DNA of 64,000 nucleotides, taken from assembly GCF_037325665.1 (NCBI RefSeq), contig NC_090255.1, positions 20,885,154 to 20,949,153 on the forward strand, given 5' to 3'. Below the pieces are notes generated by a model that was not told the DNA's origin, did no database searches, and worked only from the letters and a program-made list of their open reading frames with translations. Below, one piece after another: positions 13,101-26,900 of the stretch (the stretch's first letter is position 1; each line of letters starts with the position of its first letter). Source of the stretch: Littorina saxatilis (taxonomy: Eukaryota; Mollusca; Gastropoda; Littorinimorpha; Littorinidae). A program made the translations under genes and the position numbers.

Positions 13101-16100
13101 ATGTCCATATAGCCAGTATAGGTGTACTGGAAATGGCGGTTTCAGCGCCCGAGGTTGACATAAGAATTTTGAACAGATTAATTATGCATTTCGTTTTCAT
13201 TCTCTCTGACTTTCTCTCGCCTCGTGTCTCTTGCCCTCTCTCTTTCTGATTGGCAGTGCATGGATCTTCTCAAAGGGATTTTAACTCGGGTTGACAACTG
13301 ATAATGGCATTTATGCATTGTAGGTTTCCTCATTTTCAATAATGACCTCGGAAATGTAACTACGCTAAAAGCATGTAAGCTTTGTAATAATGACATTTAG
13401 TATTATAATAATTATTATTTACACTTTTGTTGTTACTGTTTGTTTGTTTGAATTATATCTTTGCGAACGTTTCTGTTTTGATTGCCTAATTAAGCTATCA
13501 TTTTGTCAGTTGGGGGATTGTTTTCTGTTGTTTTGTTTTTTGAAAATGGCAAAATGTTTTCCCAGGTGGGCCAGGCCATGAGTTTTGAGCTGAAGACTAC
13601 CACATCTATTGCTTCCATACTCGACGCGGTCAAGGGTCAAACTAGTACACTGTTCAAGGACTATGCCACTGACCTGGTCTTGGCATTGCTGCTTCAGGGG
13701 GCAGAGCTTGAAAGCCTTCTGCAGAAGAGTTCGGAAAGTTGTTACCATGTGGCTTTGCGCCTTTGCTGTTTAACAGGTTCGTGTCTTTATATCCAGGGAT
13801 GATGCTGGAAATTATTTTCTATGGTAAATTTGCTGTTATGGCCTAAAAAGTGTCAGCCATTTTTGGATGTTTTCAGCAGTCGTTGGCGCCTCATTCCCCC
13901 AATCGTAAAAAGAAATTGACGATCAGAGATCATCAAAACAGCTGTTTATAAAACAGTGCAAACCAATGCAATTTATATCTATTTTGTAATTATGTCTATT
14001 TTTATTTTTATTTTTTTTACAGATTGTTCAAAATCTTACACCTTTGTGTGTAACACTTTTTTGAGCGTTAATGGGCACGGATACGTAGTTAGTTGTATCT
14101 CAGAGAGCGCCTGGTTCGATCTCCAGTCAGCGTGATTGAAATCGACATGTTTAAGCATTTTAGGCTTTTGAATGTATCTAAGGGGGAGAGTTTTTATTTC
14201 TTATTTTGTTAACATGTTTTGTGTGTGTGTGTTTTGTATGTGTGTGCATTTCACACCTTTGTGCGTGATGGCATAATAACGGTATTTGGTTGAATATGAC
14301 CTGGAAGTGTTGAAAAAGAAATCATCTCAGTTTTCACATCCATTGTTATCTGGATATATAGATCAAATTTCAGCAAACACTAACTTTTCTCACTGTCTCA
14401 GTGTCTGTATGTGACAGGGAAGCTTGGCCTGATGCGCTATATCCTGTCAGAAGAGATTCGTTTGAAGGAAGCCCTCATGGCTGTTGATGTTGAAGGAAAA
14501 AGCCTGCTTCACCTGGCTTGTGTGCTGGATAGGTCTACCACGATTGGAGAACAGGTCATTCTGCTTCTTTTTGAGAAGGGCTTTGATCCACTCACCAAAG
14601 ACTCATCTGGGAAACAAGCTGTCTTCTACCTTACACCAGACAGCACTTCAGGCAAGCTTTTCAGAACAGGTAAATTAAAAAAAAATAATATGCAGTAGTA
14701 CTGGTAATGTGACGCTCCTCTAAACACAAGAACACCTTCCAATAAAGTATAACGTCCCTTGTCCCCATGAAATGATGCGGGCATGATCTTTTTAGTTGGG
14801 GGTCCGACAAATATCACAATACTTTTCTTGCACAGTTTAGATCTGCCATGAGAGGCCACCTCGAATGTAGGGACACTATTGTCGCAAATACCTACAACTG
14901 TATAAGGCCAAAAAAAATAGGTCTGCGGTAACATAGGCCAAAAAAATAGGGTCAGTAGGTCGGGATTTTTTTTTTCTCCAAAAAAACATATTTTTACGTT
15001 ATTTTTTATTATTTGTTTTCCCCAAATGCCAAAAAAAGTCTAGGGTCGCGCGAAAAAAATAGGGTCGGTCGGGTTACCGTAAACAGTTTATTTTTTGTTG
15101 TTGGCCTAACTGCAAAAGTGAAAAATGAGCATGCAGAAACCCATGATGCATTGATTATTGTCTTCCTCTTTCTTGTTTGTCTTCTCTTTGTTTCTTTTCA
15201 TTTCATTGTCTGTCCTGCTTTCCTTCCATTTTCTTTGTTTACTTGTTTCATTGGACTTATACATGCGCTGCAACCCAACATTTAACTTGATTTAGATTTG
15301 TGTGGAAGTATGACGACTTTCTTCAGTTTAGTGAGCATGATTATCTTATTTCTAAGAGTGGATGGCTTCCTGCAGCAGGGTTGATAACTCACCTTCTTAA
15401 AGGAGACAGCGACGGTGTTTGAGGCTAGAATCTTAAAACTTCACACATTCCCATGAGTTTATGACCTCTAGATAATTCAAAAATCTTGTTAATCCTCATC
15501 AAATGACAAGGATATAGCTTGGTCGAGTTAAGGTCAGATTTGTTCCTGGTTCATCTTAGATTTTGGGAATGACAATGGTGAGTCGTTCAAGCATTTGCTG
15601 GGCTTGTTTTATTTCAGACACGCCTAAGACTACTACTTCATCCAGGTCTACCCCTCAACAAGCAGCATCTGGTAAAGATTCGCATTCCACAGCTGACAAG
15701 AGAGAGTCTCCTGTTTCTAGCAGTTGTCGCTCTTGTTCAAAGCTTTTGGGATATGCCAAGAAGTCCTTCAAGAAAAACACAGACATTGCTGAAGCAGTCA
15801 CAAAACTGGTGCAGTTGTTTGCTTGTCAGCATTCATCAAGCATTGGTGGAAATATTGAGCTGGAGCAAGGGGCATTGGACCTACTTGTGACAAACCTGAC
15901 CACCAGCCGCTTGGAGAAAGGTTAGATTTTAACCACACTGCTTTTTACACCCCCGGTATAGGGGTGTGTATAGGTTTCACTCGATGTGTTTGTGTTCGCA
16001 AGTAGATCTCAAGAATGAACGGACCGATCGTCACCAAACTTGGTGAACAGGTTCTATACATTCCTGAGACGGTCCTTACAAAAATTGGGACCAGTCAAAC

Positions 16101-17634
16101 ACACGGTTAGGGAGTTATTGGTGGATTAAGATTCTACAAGGCCTGGTATAGACGGACACCCCCGTTGGTCAAAGGGAAATAACCATTCTCACTGCCACCA
16201 ACTGAGAAGGTTATTTCCCTTTGACGGGGGTGTAGTTCCTATCGGAGGAATTTCTTGTTTTCTTCGTTCATGGGCTGAAACTCCCATGTTAACTCATGTT
16301 GTTTGCACGAGTGGATTTTTACGTGTATGACCGTTTTTACCCCGCCATTCAGGCAGCATACGCTGATTTCGGGGGAAGCATGCTGGGTATTTTCGTGTTT
16401 CTATAACCCACCGAACTCTGACATAGATTACAGGATGTTTTACGTGCGCACCTGGTCTTGTGCTTGTGTGTATACACACGAAGGGGGATAAGGCACTAGC
16501 AGGTCTGCACATAAGTTGACCTGGGAGAACGAACAAATCTCCACCCTCAACCTCACCAGGCGGTCGCGGTCGGGGTTTGAACTCACAAACTTCCGATTAG
16601 GAGGCCTACGTCTTATCCACTCCGCCACTGCGCCCGTCTAAACCACACATTGAAAACTGGGAGGTGCTTTATGCATATGGGACGTTTGCATTAATAGGGT
16701 CGCCATGTCGGGACTATTTTGTGAGAAAGGAAGTTGCAAAATTATCACTTCAGAAAATGTAATGCACCTTTGTCATAGGAAAACGTCCATACATGTGAGC
16801 TATATAAGGAGTACAATGAGTGATATGTTGCCATTTGAAAGACCAATCGTGCATATTGGAAAACTGACAGTGACACTCAGCGTGACACTTTCTCTGTCTG
16901 GTTCTAATTATCAACTTAACTTTTATACGAAAGCCTTTTTGACTAACACCCCCCCTCCCCACCCCCCCAAAATGTCCTTAATGCTTAAAAAAAAACACAT
17001 AGAGCTATGAAACTGTACACACTCTTGGGCTTTGGGGATTAACTACCCCCCGCGCCCCCCCCCCCCCTACTCCAGACATGATGGTTCACCATCATCAAAT
17101 CTTATGGAAATTAAGCTCAGCAAAAAAATGTGGAAAAAAGAGGACCTAACCGCTAATTCATAAGTTTAATCCAGAATGCGCACTGCACGTGCTATACATG
17201 TATTAGAACATAAGTAAACCAGTACCTTTTGGTAATTATTTTAACAGATATTCCAAGCATCATTTTCGAATTACCGGAGACAAAGCTGCAGCTGGCTGTC
17301 CAGTCTATGGTGGAGTACAGGCGATGGGAAGAATTAAAAGTGTTTCTCAGAAGAGGAGAGAAGCAAGGGAGATCACTTGCTTCAAAAGTCTCTGTCAGTA
17401 AGCATGTCATTTCAAAGGAAACGTCCTCGTTCCCGGACAAAGAGGTGAGTTGTGGGAGATGAATTCGCAAACGGTATCGAGAGTGGAACCCCCTGTATAA
17501 GATACATGTAGTAAGACTACACGCCACGCCCTTTTTTATATTTTTTATATAGACCGATTTTTTTTCAGATGTTCTGTTCATAACCTCGATCTTTAAATTC
17601 AACCATGTGTGTGTGTGTGTTTGTGTTTGTGCGT

Positions 17635-17675
<41 letters not shown>

Positions 17676-17678
17676 TGC

Positions 17679-17768
<90 letters not shown>

Positions 17769-20700
17769 ACTTACGACCACATCAAAACTTCGCTGTACTA
17801 ATTGTCCAACAGGTATTTGACATGCTGCTTTGCCACGGTGCAAAGTTAACTAACGAGGAATATGACAGCGTTGTGCAGACTGCATTGGAGAGAAGTCAGA
17901 TGAATCTTGTGGAGGTGCTTCTTTGTGCAAAAAAAGACTGTAAAGACTTTTCGCCTGTGCATGCAGCTTTTGACATAGCACTTTACAAGGTCAAAGGTAG
18001 GTTAGTCCTTGATGACTAAGTGTTGTTGTGGAAAAATATTCTTTTCTGAGCCTACTGGAAATAGTAGATGGATGATCCGTTATTGATTTATTTATTTTTT
18101 ATTTTATTTTTTTATTCTTTTTTTATTATTCATGTTGGTGACATATCACTTTTAAGGACAAAAAAACCTACTTTTTCTGAGTATTTTTATCAATGACCTT
18201 GAAACAAAACTCGAAAAGCTTGCCAAGGAAACAAAACTAAATTTCCGTGCCACCTCAACTCTTATTTCCTTGGCAAATTTTTCAAGTTTTTGTTACAAGG
18301 TTTTTAAAATCCTCAGAAAAACTTGTTTTGTTCGTAAAAGAGATATTTGAATGACTTATAGGTCAAAATGGACTTTTTTGCGACTGTTTTTGATTAAACA
18401 TGTTTTATTGTGGACAAACTCATCTTCCAGGAAACTAAAGACAGAACTTTGCAGTGTGTATTATTTCAATCTAAAAAGGTCCCGAGTTGCAACAACAATG
18501 CAATATCTACAAATGTATCAACATATTGTATTTTCTGGGTGGATATCATAAGTACAAATAGTTTTCAGAAAAAGGCTTTTTTTTTTTTACTTTGACAGAA
18601 TTTCTACAATCATTCCTGGGTAATTCTTAAAAAGTTTCTCTGTTACTGCACAATGACGCCTTTCTGGTGAAAATACAAAGGAACAGCAAGACGATTGGAT
18701 AGTTAAAACAGAAAAAGAACACAACAGCCTCTCAAAATTCTCTGTGTTTACTCTTCACAGGACATGGCGGTGACACAGTAGCCATCAACAGTCTTTTAGT
18801 TTTTAGTCGTGTTTACACGGCGAGCGAATGGCCACCCTAGGCTTTATTCAAACGTATCTTCAACAATAATTGTGGCAACCATTTTTTTGTTTGTTTGCGA
18901 AGTCCGTTTTTGGGATTTAAATTTGCTTCAAACTTATCACGAGTTTTACAAGTCGTTCTTAAAAGTTTCGTAACTTCTCATTAAATGCTTTACATGCTAA
19001 GAAATTGCACTTGCAGTATCTCTTGTCTGTGATCGTGAGCATAAGATCCTAAACTTTCAAACAGAATCTGATGGTTCATAGCTAAACAACACTGCTTTTG
19101 TTGTGAAACCCTTCAAAATAGACGAATAAACCTCCTGCTTTTGATCTCAAACGCTTATACACCTGCCTAAGTCAGTATGGTGTCATACAACAAGTAAGCA
19201 AGCTTGCCATACAAAATAACTTGTTCTGATACAAAATATTGATGAACTAATTAGTAAATCGTTGAACATTTTGGTCGATTTCTTAATTGGACCATACGTT
19301 ACGTTTTTGTCAGGTCGATTTTGGGGGTGACCTCACAGAGAAACTTTGACGTGGCCTCCATGAAAGAAATCGTCAATCCAAAAGGTGTAACAGACAGATA
19401 AGTCAAGTGCCTTTTAGGGCATAGAATGTTTGAATATGATTACAGAAGTGTTAATTGTCTACTTCAGGTACAAAAAAGTGTCGCACATTTTTGTTCACAT
19501 TATCCAAATTCTCTTTTGTATGAAAGGGAACTTCACACTGTTCGACAACCTCCGGCTCAGGTATGATTCAAGGGCGAAAAATGAAGAAGGCAACACGTTA
19601 CTTCACCTTGCGCTGAAAGCTGTTGCTTCCAGTCACTCTCAAGACGCTGTGGAACGCCTTGTGCGTCTTGGTCTTGTCCAGGATGATCTGAACAATGAAC
19701 AAATGATGGCAGTCGACTACCTGAAGAAAGGCAACGACAAACGGGCTGACATTTTGATTAAACACTTTATCACGGGCATGGTGAAACTGAGCGACGAAGA
19801 GCTCCAAGTTGCGAGAGCCAGAAAGGATAAATGGCTGGGGATGAACAGACCAGAGAAGTCAAAGAAAACGTCAGCCCGGGATAAACATCTGCAAGGTGCA
19901 GAAGGAGGGAAAGACCCGAACACCAAAGCATCCGGCCCTCAGCCAAGCACCGCTGAAAACAAACAGCAAATCATGGAGGTAGAGTGGAACACGCCTTTTA
20001 AAACTTTCAAAAATCCAAGACAAATGGAGTCTTATTTCCATAAAACTCTACATACAAATTCTTCCAGATAATATCCCCCAGAAGTCTTTTTTGTGTTTTC
20101 AAGAAATGTCTTTCATGACGTAATATCCGGCTTTTAGTGAAAGCTGAGGCGGCACTGTGACGACCTTAGTTTTCAACCAAATTGATTGACATTTTGGTCA
20201 AGTAATCTTTAACTCAATCCGGACAATGGGATTGCATTTCAGCTTGGAAGCTTTCAAATTAATTGATTAATTTGCTCAATAAAGTTGTCATTAAAATCGA
20301 ATATTCACTAACAGATTTGATAGACTGCATTGTATTCATTATCTTCCCCTGAATCAAAACATATCTATGAAAATGTGCTAACAATTAAAATAGGTACTAT
20401 GTTTGCATGCTTCCCGGAGACGAGCGTGACCCGTCTCGGTCTTCGACTCGCCAGGCCTTTTTACTTGTAGTCCCGGTAATGATTGCTTTTAAGTGTTGAT
20501 CTTTTTGTTTGAGGGCAACAAATGTAATAAATGTTATGATATCTTTTCACGTTACTTGTTATTGGCGGTTATGTTGTGCATCATCGAATCAGTAACGCAC
20601 ATGTCCACTGTCCTGGTGCCTGTTTTTTTTTTTTAAAGTGCTCCAACAGATTGACCCCCCCCCCCCCCAAAAAAAAAAAAAATGCCATCCACTAAAATGC

Positions 20701-23700
20701 TAATAACGCCTTGATTTGTAACGCGAATAACTTCATATTCGTTGTACACATTGGCTTGAGATATGGGATGATAAGTGCACAAAGTTTTAAGTGCGTTTGT
20801 TAAGTGGTCTGCCTTGTATGCTCTGTCAAATTCGGGGATTGGCTCAAAAAACGAGCTTTAGCACCGAGTGGTAGCAACACTAAACCGGTTTTAGACCTCC
20901 ACATTGGCTTATAGTAGGGACTTGCATACAAACACCATCATTAAACAATATATATGAGTTGAAAAAGCCATTCGAGGGAGTCTCGAGGGTTCAAGTCGGA
21001 TGAGTGTGACCGCTGCTCAGTGCCAAGCCTCCTACTTCGAAGGCAATCTCCAAATTTCAAAAATATTTTTTGTAATAAGAGGTCAAACCAAAGTACTTGA
21101 CCTTTATATCTAAAACGTTGTGAAACTATCATCCAAAATCTCACGCTAATGTACACCAACTATAAAGTAATTCACTGAACAGATGTGTGAGTTATTAGCA
21201 TTTGAGTGGGTGACATACACGTTCTGCGTTTTGTGCTCAAAACCTTTGTGAATAATTTCAAGGGTAGAATTTTAAATGGATGAGAAGAATGGAAAATAGG
21301 ATCGTGAAACTGAAAGAGACAGCTGATGCTCGCTGAGTAGAAAATCATGTGTAATATAAGCTTCTCTTTCCTTGTTGAAATCAGGGTGAGCAGTCGGATG
21401 ACCTCAAGTTTGAAGGACTACTCTGGGAAGTTGTACTCACAGAGGAAGTGCACAGGAAGCTGAACAGCAAAAAAGTCCCTCCTCATACAAGGAAGAAAAT
21501 CATCAACATCATCAAGCAGCTTGCGAGCGGAGAGACGCGGCGCAAAGATTTCCGTGAGGTTTGTATATCAGTGTGATGCATTGTGCATGGGTAGGTGGAC
21601 GGTTTGGCTCAGTTGAACAGTTAAGGTGCAATGTGTGAAAAAGTAAGAAAAGTCAAAAAGTTGAAAACCGTATCTCTGCTGTTTATCAATGCCTCTTGAT
21701 CCAGAAAGTCAAGTAAACGTCCTTAACTGGAATAGAAAGTTTGAATGAAATGACATGGGAATTAATGCTTTTAGTGCAACATTTGTCGCAATAATGTTTT
21801 GACAAAGTTTATATTTCCAAGGTTGTGTTTCGTTTTAGCTGCCAAATGCAAAGCCCATTCGACTGTATGAGGCAAACATCACACGTGGTGAACGACTGAT
21901 CTATGAGATTGCTGTTGACTTCTCTCCCTCTCAAAAAGTCTACACGGATGTTATTCGGGTGTGGGACATTGTACTGGACCATGACGAGGTCAGCTATGGT
22001 ATTGTTGTTAGCTATTGCTGTGTGCATGTTGGAGAGGACTTTTGAGTACAAACTTTGCCTGTTTATCGAAATAATAAATGTAGAAATATAAAAACAAATT
22101 TGAAACAAGAAAGCCATTCTTTCCATACCGTCCTGAAGAAGGCAGTTACTTGCCGAAATAATTAATGATATAAAAGTACCTAACCTGGTTACTGGTGTGT
22201 TTTCTTTTTATTTACAAGAAAACTATCTGCAAACTTGGTCAAGCTGTATTTTGATTTCAGTAACCAACTGTATTATGTGATACATGTTTGGTTTCTGTCA
22301 GTCGGTTCCCATACCAGAGAAACGATTGTAGGTGTAAGATAGCCAAAGATTGCGTTAGGAAACGGTTTTAGGTGTATATTCCCTAACTTGCCCAGACTTC
22401 ATGCCCAATTACACGACTGGTCTTAGAATCTCCAATTGAGCCATATGTCACGGGAAGTGTGTTATTGGCTTTTCTTTGTTGGAGAGAATTTTTTCTGTAA
22501 ATATGTGTCCCGTTTGCAGAAAATTGCACCACAATTCCCGCATTTACCTTCTCTGTAATAAAAGGCTGAATGAGCAACTTCCGTTAATTAATATTACTAT
22601 ACTAATTATGCTGGCCATTTTGAATCACACTCAAAGTCATGTATGTAGTAAGACTGGACTTGACTTGCATCTCTCTCTTGCTCTTCAACGTGCAGGTTTT
22701 CATGCAATGTAAATTAGGGTGCATGCTATCATTGTTAAAAACTTAAATTCAGATTTGTTTCATGTAGGAATTACGGTAAATATGGCAGATGTTTCTTTAA
22801 TATACTGTTACTACTTTCATTGCAGATTTTTCAGTCAGTGAAACGCATCAAAGATTCACACAAGCGTGGTGAAGGCTGCAAGTCTTGGGTGAAGTTGAAA
22901 GCATTGCCAGACCCTTTGGGGGCACACAAGGACTTGATGAAACCACGCACATACACAAAGGTGGATGGCGACACAGAGAGGGGTGACACTACTGTATATC
23001 CTCCAGCCAGTGCAGATGAGACAGAGTACCAGATTCTCAAGTTCTTCACTGTCACTTCCAACATGGAACTCGCCTGGCTGCAGGTAAAGAGCTAAGTTTA
23101 TCTAAATCACTGTACGTTTGTTAACATTTCCCCTTCACCAATAAGAGACTGTCCAGAATTTAAACCAGAAAACAAATTCAAATTCCGGATTTCCAGATGG
23201 GATCGAGCTTTCAACCCTGGGTGCATAAATGGTCTTGCTTTTTGTTTTGAAAACTCCATTAAGTTTATCACATAGAGTACCGGTTTCGGGCCATTTAAGA
23301 TTAGATGTTGAAATTGGTGTCAACAGGGCCCAACAAAGGATGTCTTTATTTGTTCTAGCAAATAACAGACCCCATTGGAGTTCCAGGCTTGTCTAAAAGA
23401 TGTTCCACGGGAATTTGATTATCTCTTTTTTTCTGTTACCAACCCGAAACCTGTTGGAGTCTTGAGTGAAAATAAGATAGGAAAAACAAAAACACAAAAC
23501 CTACTGTTTCCGTGAAGCGTGTGTTGTTGTTGTTGGTGGTGTTGGTGTTGTTGTTGTTGTTGTTGTTCTTTGACTGTGTGATGCAAAAGCACTGTAATGC
23601 CTTATATGTGACTTGGATTTAACATAATCAGCAAGGTTGTTTTGGAATCAAAAGATTTTCTCTTGTATTATGTTGCAGAAATCGGATGTGAAGACGGACT

Positions 23701-23936
23701 TTCTGTTCCGTGTGACAGAACGAGAGGTTGTCATCATCGAACTGGATACTGGTGCTCCTGTCTTGCTGATTGGTCGCAGTGGTACGGGGAAGACCACGTG
23801 CTGCTTGTATAGGCTGATGATCTGCTTCCTCAAGTACTGGACAGATACCAGGGAAAAGGGTTATCAACCTCAACTCACGTTCAGAGAGTGTTTTGCACGC
23901 GTAAAAGATCATGGTATGCGTGTGTGTGTGTGTGTG

Positions 23937-23979
<43 letters not shown>

Positions 23980-26900
23980 TGTGTTGATGTGTGTGTTTGC
24001 AGGGGGGTCGATGTCCGTGCATGTCAATATCGGTCAGTGTCTGTCCGTTGGAATTGAGTGGCGTTGCTCAGAGGTCGTGCTTTGAACGATTTGCGTAGGT
24101 TGACGGTAAACAAGACCTAATTTATGCAGCAATTTGGCTAATATGTATATGGCACCTAAAAAATGCAATAATTTGCAATGAGCGTGACCCCTGTTGCTGC
24201 TGTTGCATTGGTCCGAGGGCATTATGATTACCGTATTGTGCGTCCAACAAGGTGCATCTGTTTTACTCCACTCGGATCCCTGCGACTTATCCGCCGCAAG
24301 CGGCCTATCTGTGGCCAAAAGTAAAAAAATAAAAAAAAGTCTTTGTCATCGACAATACTCTCGAGATTTCTCGTCGAGTCAATGTCAGTCATGCCCAATA
24401 CGAAACGTTTTGCATACGATGCAGAGTCTAAAGGAAACAGCTGATTGTAGCAGGCTTACCACCACACGACTCAAAGCGATATGTATATATGGTGCTAAGT
24501 GCTTCAGTTTATTTTATAGGTGGATTTGGATGAAAACTTTGCAAGTGCGTAAGTTGCACATCGAAAATTGTGTCCGAGAATCTGATTTGACCCGACAGCA
24601 TTGCGAACATTGATTACTTTCCGATAACTTTTGACAAGCCTCTGACAAAAACTGTCGACACGAAAGGAAAGTCTTCTGTTTCTCTGAAACGACTAGACAC
24701 GCTTAAGCATGATTAATTTTACTGTTGCCATTTTGTGACTCAAAACAGTGAAGAAGCTTCAGAATTGTGAGAAGACAGTTAGGTAAATGTGTGCTTAACA
24801 GGTGATATTTTGTTTTTGCAAACTTTAGTCAGCCAACAATTGTATTGTCAGCTGGTTTGTGGTGTTTTACCGCCGCATTTGAACCATTTTTATGCTTCTT
24901 TTTTTGTGTACTGGAATATTGTCTCTTGACAAATGTATGGATAACATCCACGGCTGCCAATGTCGTGGTCTCAATGTACAGGTATTTTTGTATTTTGGTG
25001 TTTTAGTGACGGAAATGATAAATTAGGGCCTGATATGTCCATTTTGAAATCTAGTCAACCCGTACAGTAAACTTACACCTTGCTCTATATATGTTCTTTG
25101 GTTATGATTTTACTGTTGTAGAGCTTTTGCTCTATCAAAAACAGTAGTCGCTGAAAATAAACTTCAGCGACAGAAACATCAAAACTTTAGTCAGTCACTT
25201 TACACTTTGTGTGATATATTCATGCGGATTTTTTATTTTATTGGTCACCTTTTACAAGATTAACTTTATATAGACTTACAAGCAAAAAATCATGCTTCAA
25301 ACATTTTCCTTCAGGATGCTGTTGAAAGGAAGTTACAGAACAGTCATTGCGCTGGAAATACATTTTTCAGGTGAAGCTGACGGTAAACAAAGTGAACTGA
25401 AGGGAACAGAAGAAGCCCCTACGGGTGGTGCTGGTAGTGTTGATGGAGCTTGTGGTGGCGTTCCAGAGGAGTCTGAACACGATCAGCCATTTGCGCCCAA
25501 TACTTCCAGATGCAAGGCAAAGCAGAGAGAAATGGAAACTATGACAAAAACGAGCAGCGCGAGGCTAATTGCCGAAAAAGTGCATCTGCACCAGGTATGT
25601 CTTGGAGTGTGTTTTGCATGACATGTGCTTTTCGGGTAGGATAAAGGTCTATTTGATACTGGTCATTTGTAAAAGCGGGATGGAATCTAGGCAAACAATG
25701 GAAACGTATAGCTTTGAAAGTTGACACGCTTGTAGAATTCCGCAACCTGAAAACGTGGTGAACGTCTGGGTTATCATCATCAGTCTGCATGTCACATCAG
25801 CGTCACGTTCACATTTAAAAAATACGAATGGAAAATTGTCATATTCTTGGACGCTTTCGAAACTAAAGCTTTGTTTGCTGACTTCCAGACAATATTAAAA
25901 TGTGGTTGATACTTGTCTAATTTCATGACCACAGCAGCATAGAATTTGGCGAAAAAAATTTGTTTTCTTAGGCAATGCTTAAAGCTAGAGCTTTTCAACT
26001 TGACTTAACACATTGTAACGGTTTTTGACCCAACATATCTGTCAGGGTCACATTGATGCCATTGAGCGGGTAGAAAAAACAACCTGATCTGCATTGTACT
26101 TTCATCATAATAAACTTAGCAACAAAATTATTGTACCCATATTCGTTCCCAAACTAAAACATTAATTCCAGTGTCATTTCATTTAAACTTGTCATGCCAT
26201 TAAGATTATTAATGCAATCTTTTTTCGGCTGAGTTTATTTTGTAGCTGGGTCTTTCAAACAAACACGGCATCCTTATATCCTTCATCAACTTGTTTTGAA
26301 AGTTTGTTGGACATTTGTTGAATTTCATGGTCACTGTTCTGACAAAAGACAATGTCTAACAATAATGCTTTTTCTTGCAGTCTTGCAAAAAAAGACACAA
26401 GTCAACAACAAAGCGTTCGATTAACAAAGCTTTTGCTGTTCTTGCTTTTGTATAAACCATGAGACATAGACTGATTCTATATCGATGGAATTTTTTCCTA
26501 GATGTTTGTCACCAAAAATCCAGTCCTTTGTGAGGCAGTGCAGAAAAACTTCCAGGAACTGTGTCATGCAGAACCTGTGGCGGAGCGTCACACAGCCGTT
26601 GAGGAAGAACCTCTCCCGCACCGGCTGCAGGTAACATATTTACATGACTTTGCTATAATTTATGACAGCAGGCCGCTAGATATGCTGATATTTGGTTATT
26701 GTAAGTGATCAATTTCATTCAAGAATGACTACTGGCGGAAAACACTAGTAATTCAACCATTTGACCTCTGCTCCTTTTCTGAATGCGAAGTTCAGTCTTT
26801 TTCAGGAGATAGAGGCCTTGCACATTTCACATACATGTCCGCTTTCAAAGTCCCTATTACTCAATGTGTGGATAATGTTATATGTCCGATATCTCAAAAG

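Noticed and set aside
17605-18019. Cys/Val-rich frames over (TG)n tracts here and at 2289-2987, 23888-24085 and 45164
   Set aside because: Translated microsatellite; only the short parts past an acceptor are coding, in exons 1 and 13.
24194-24613. 139-codon frame in intron 18
   Set aside because: Composition is not protein-like, has no homology I recognise, and no splice-site support.
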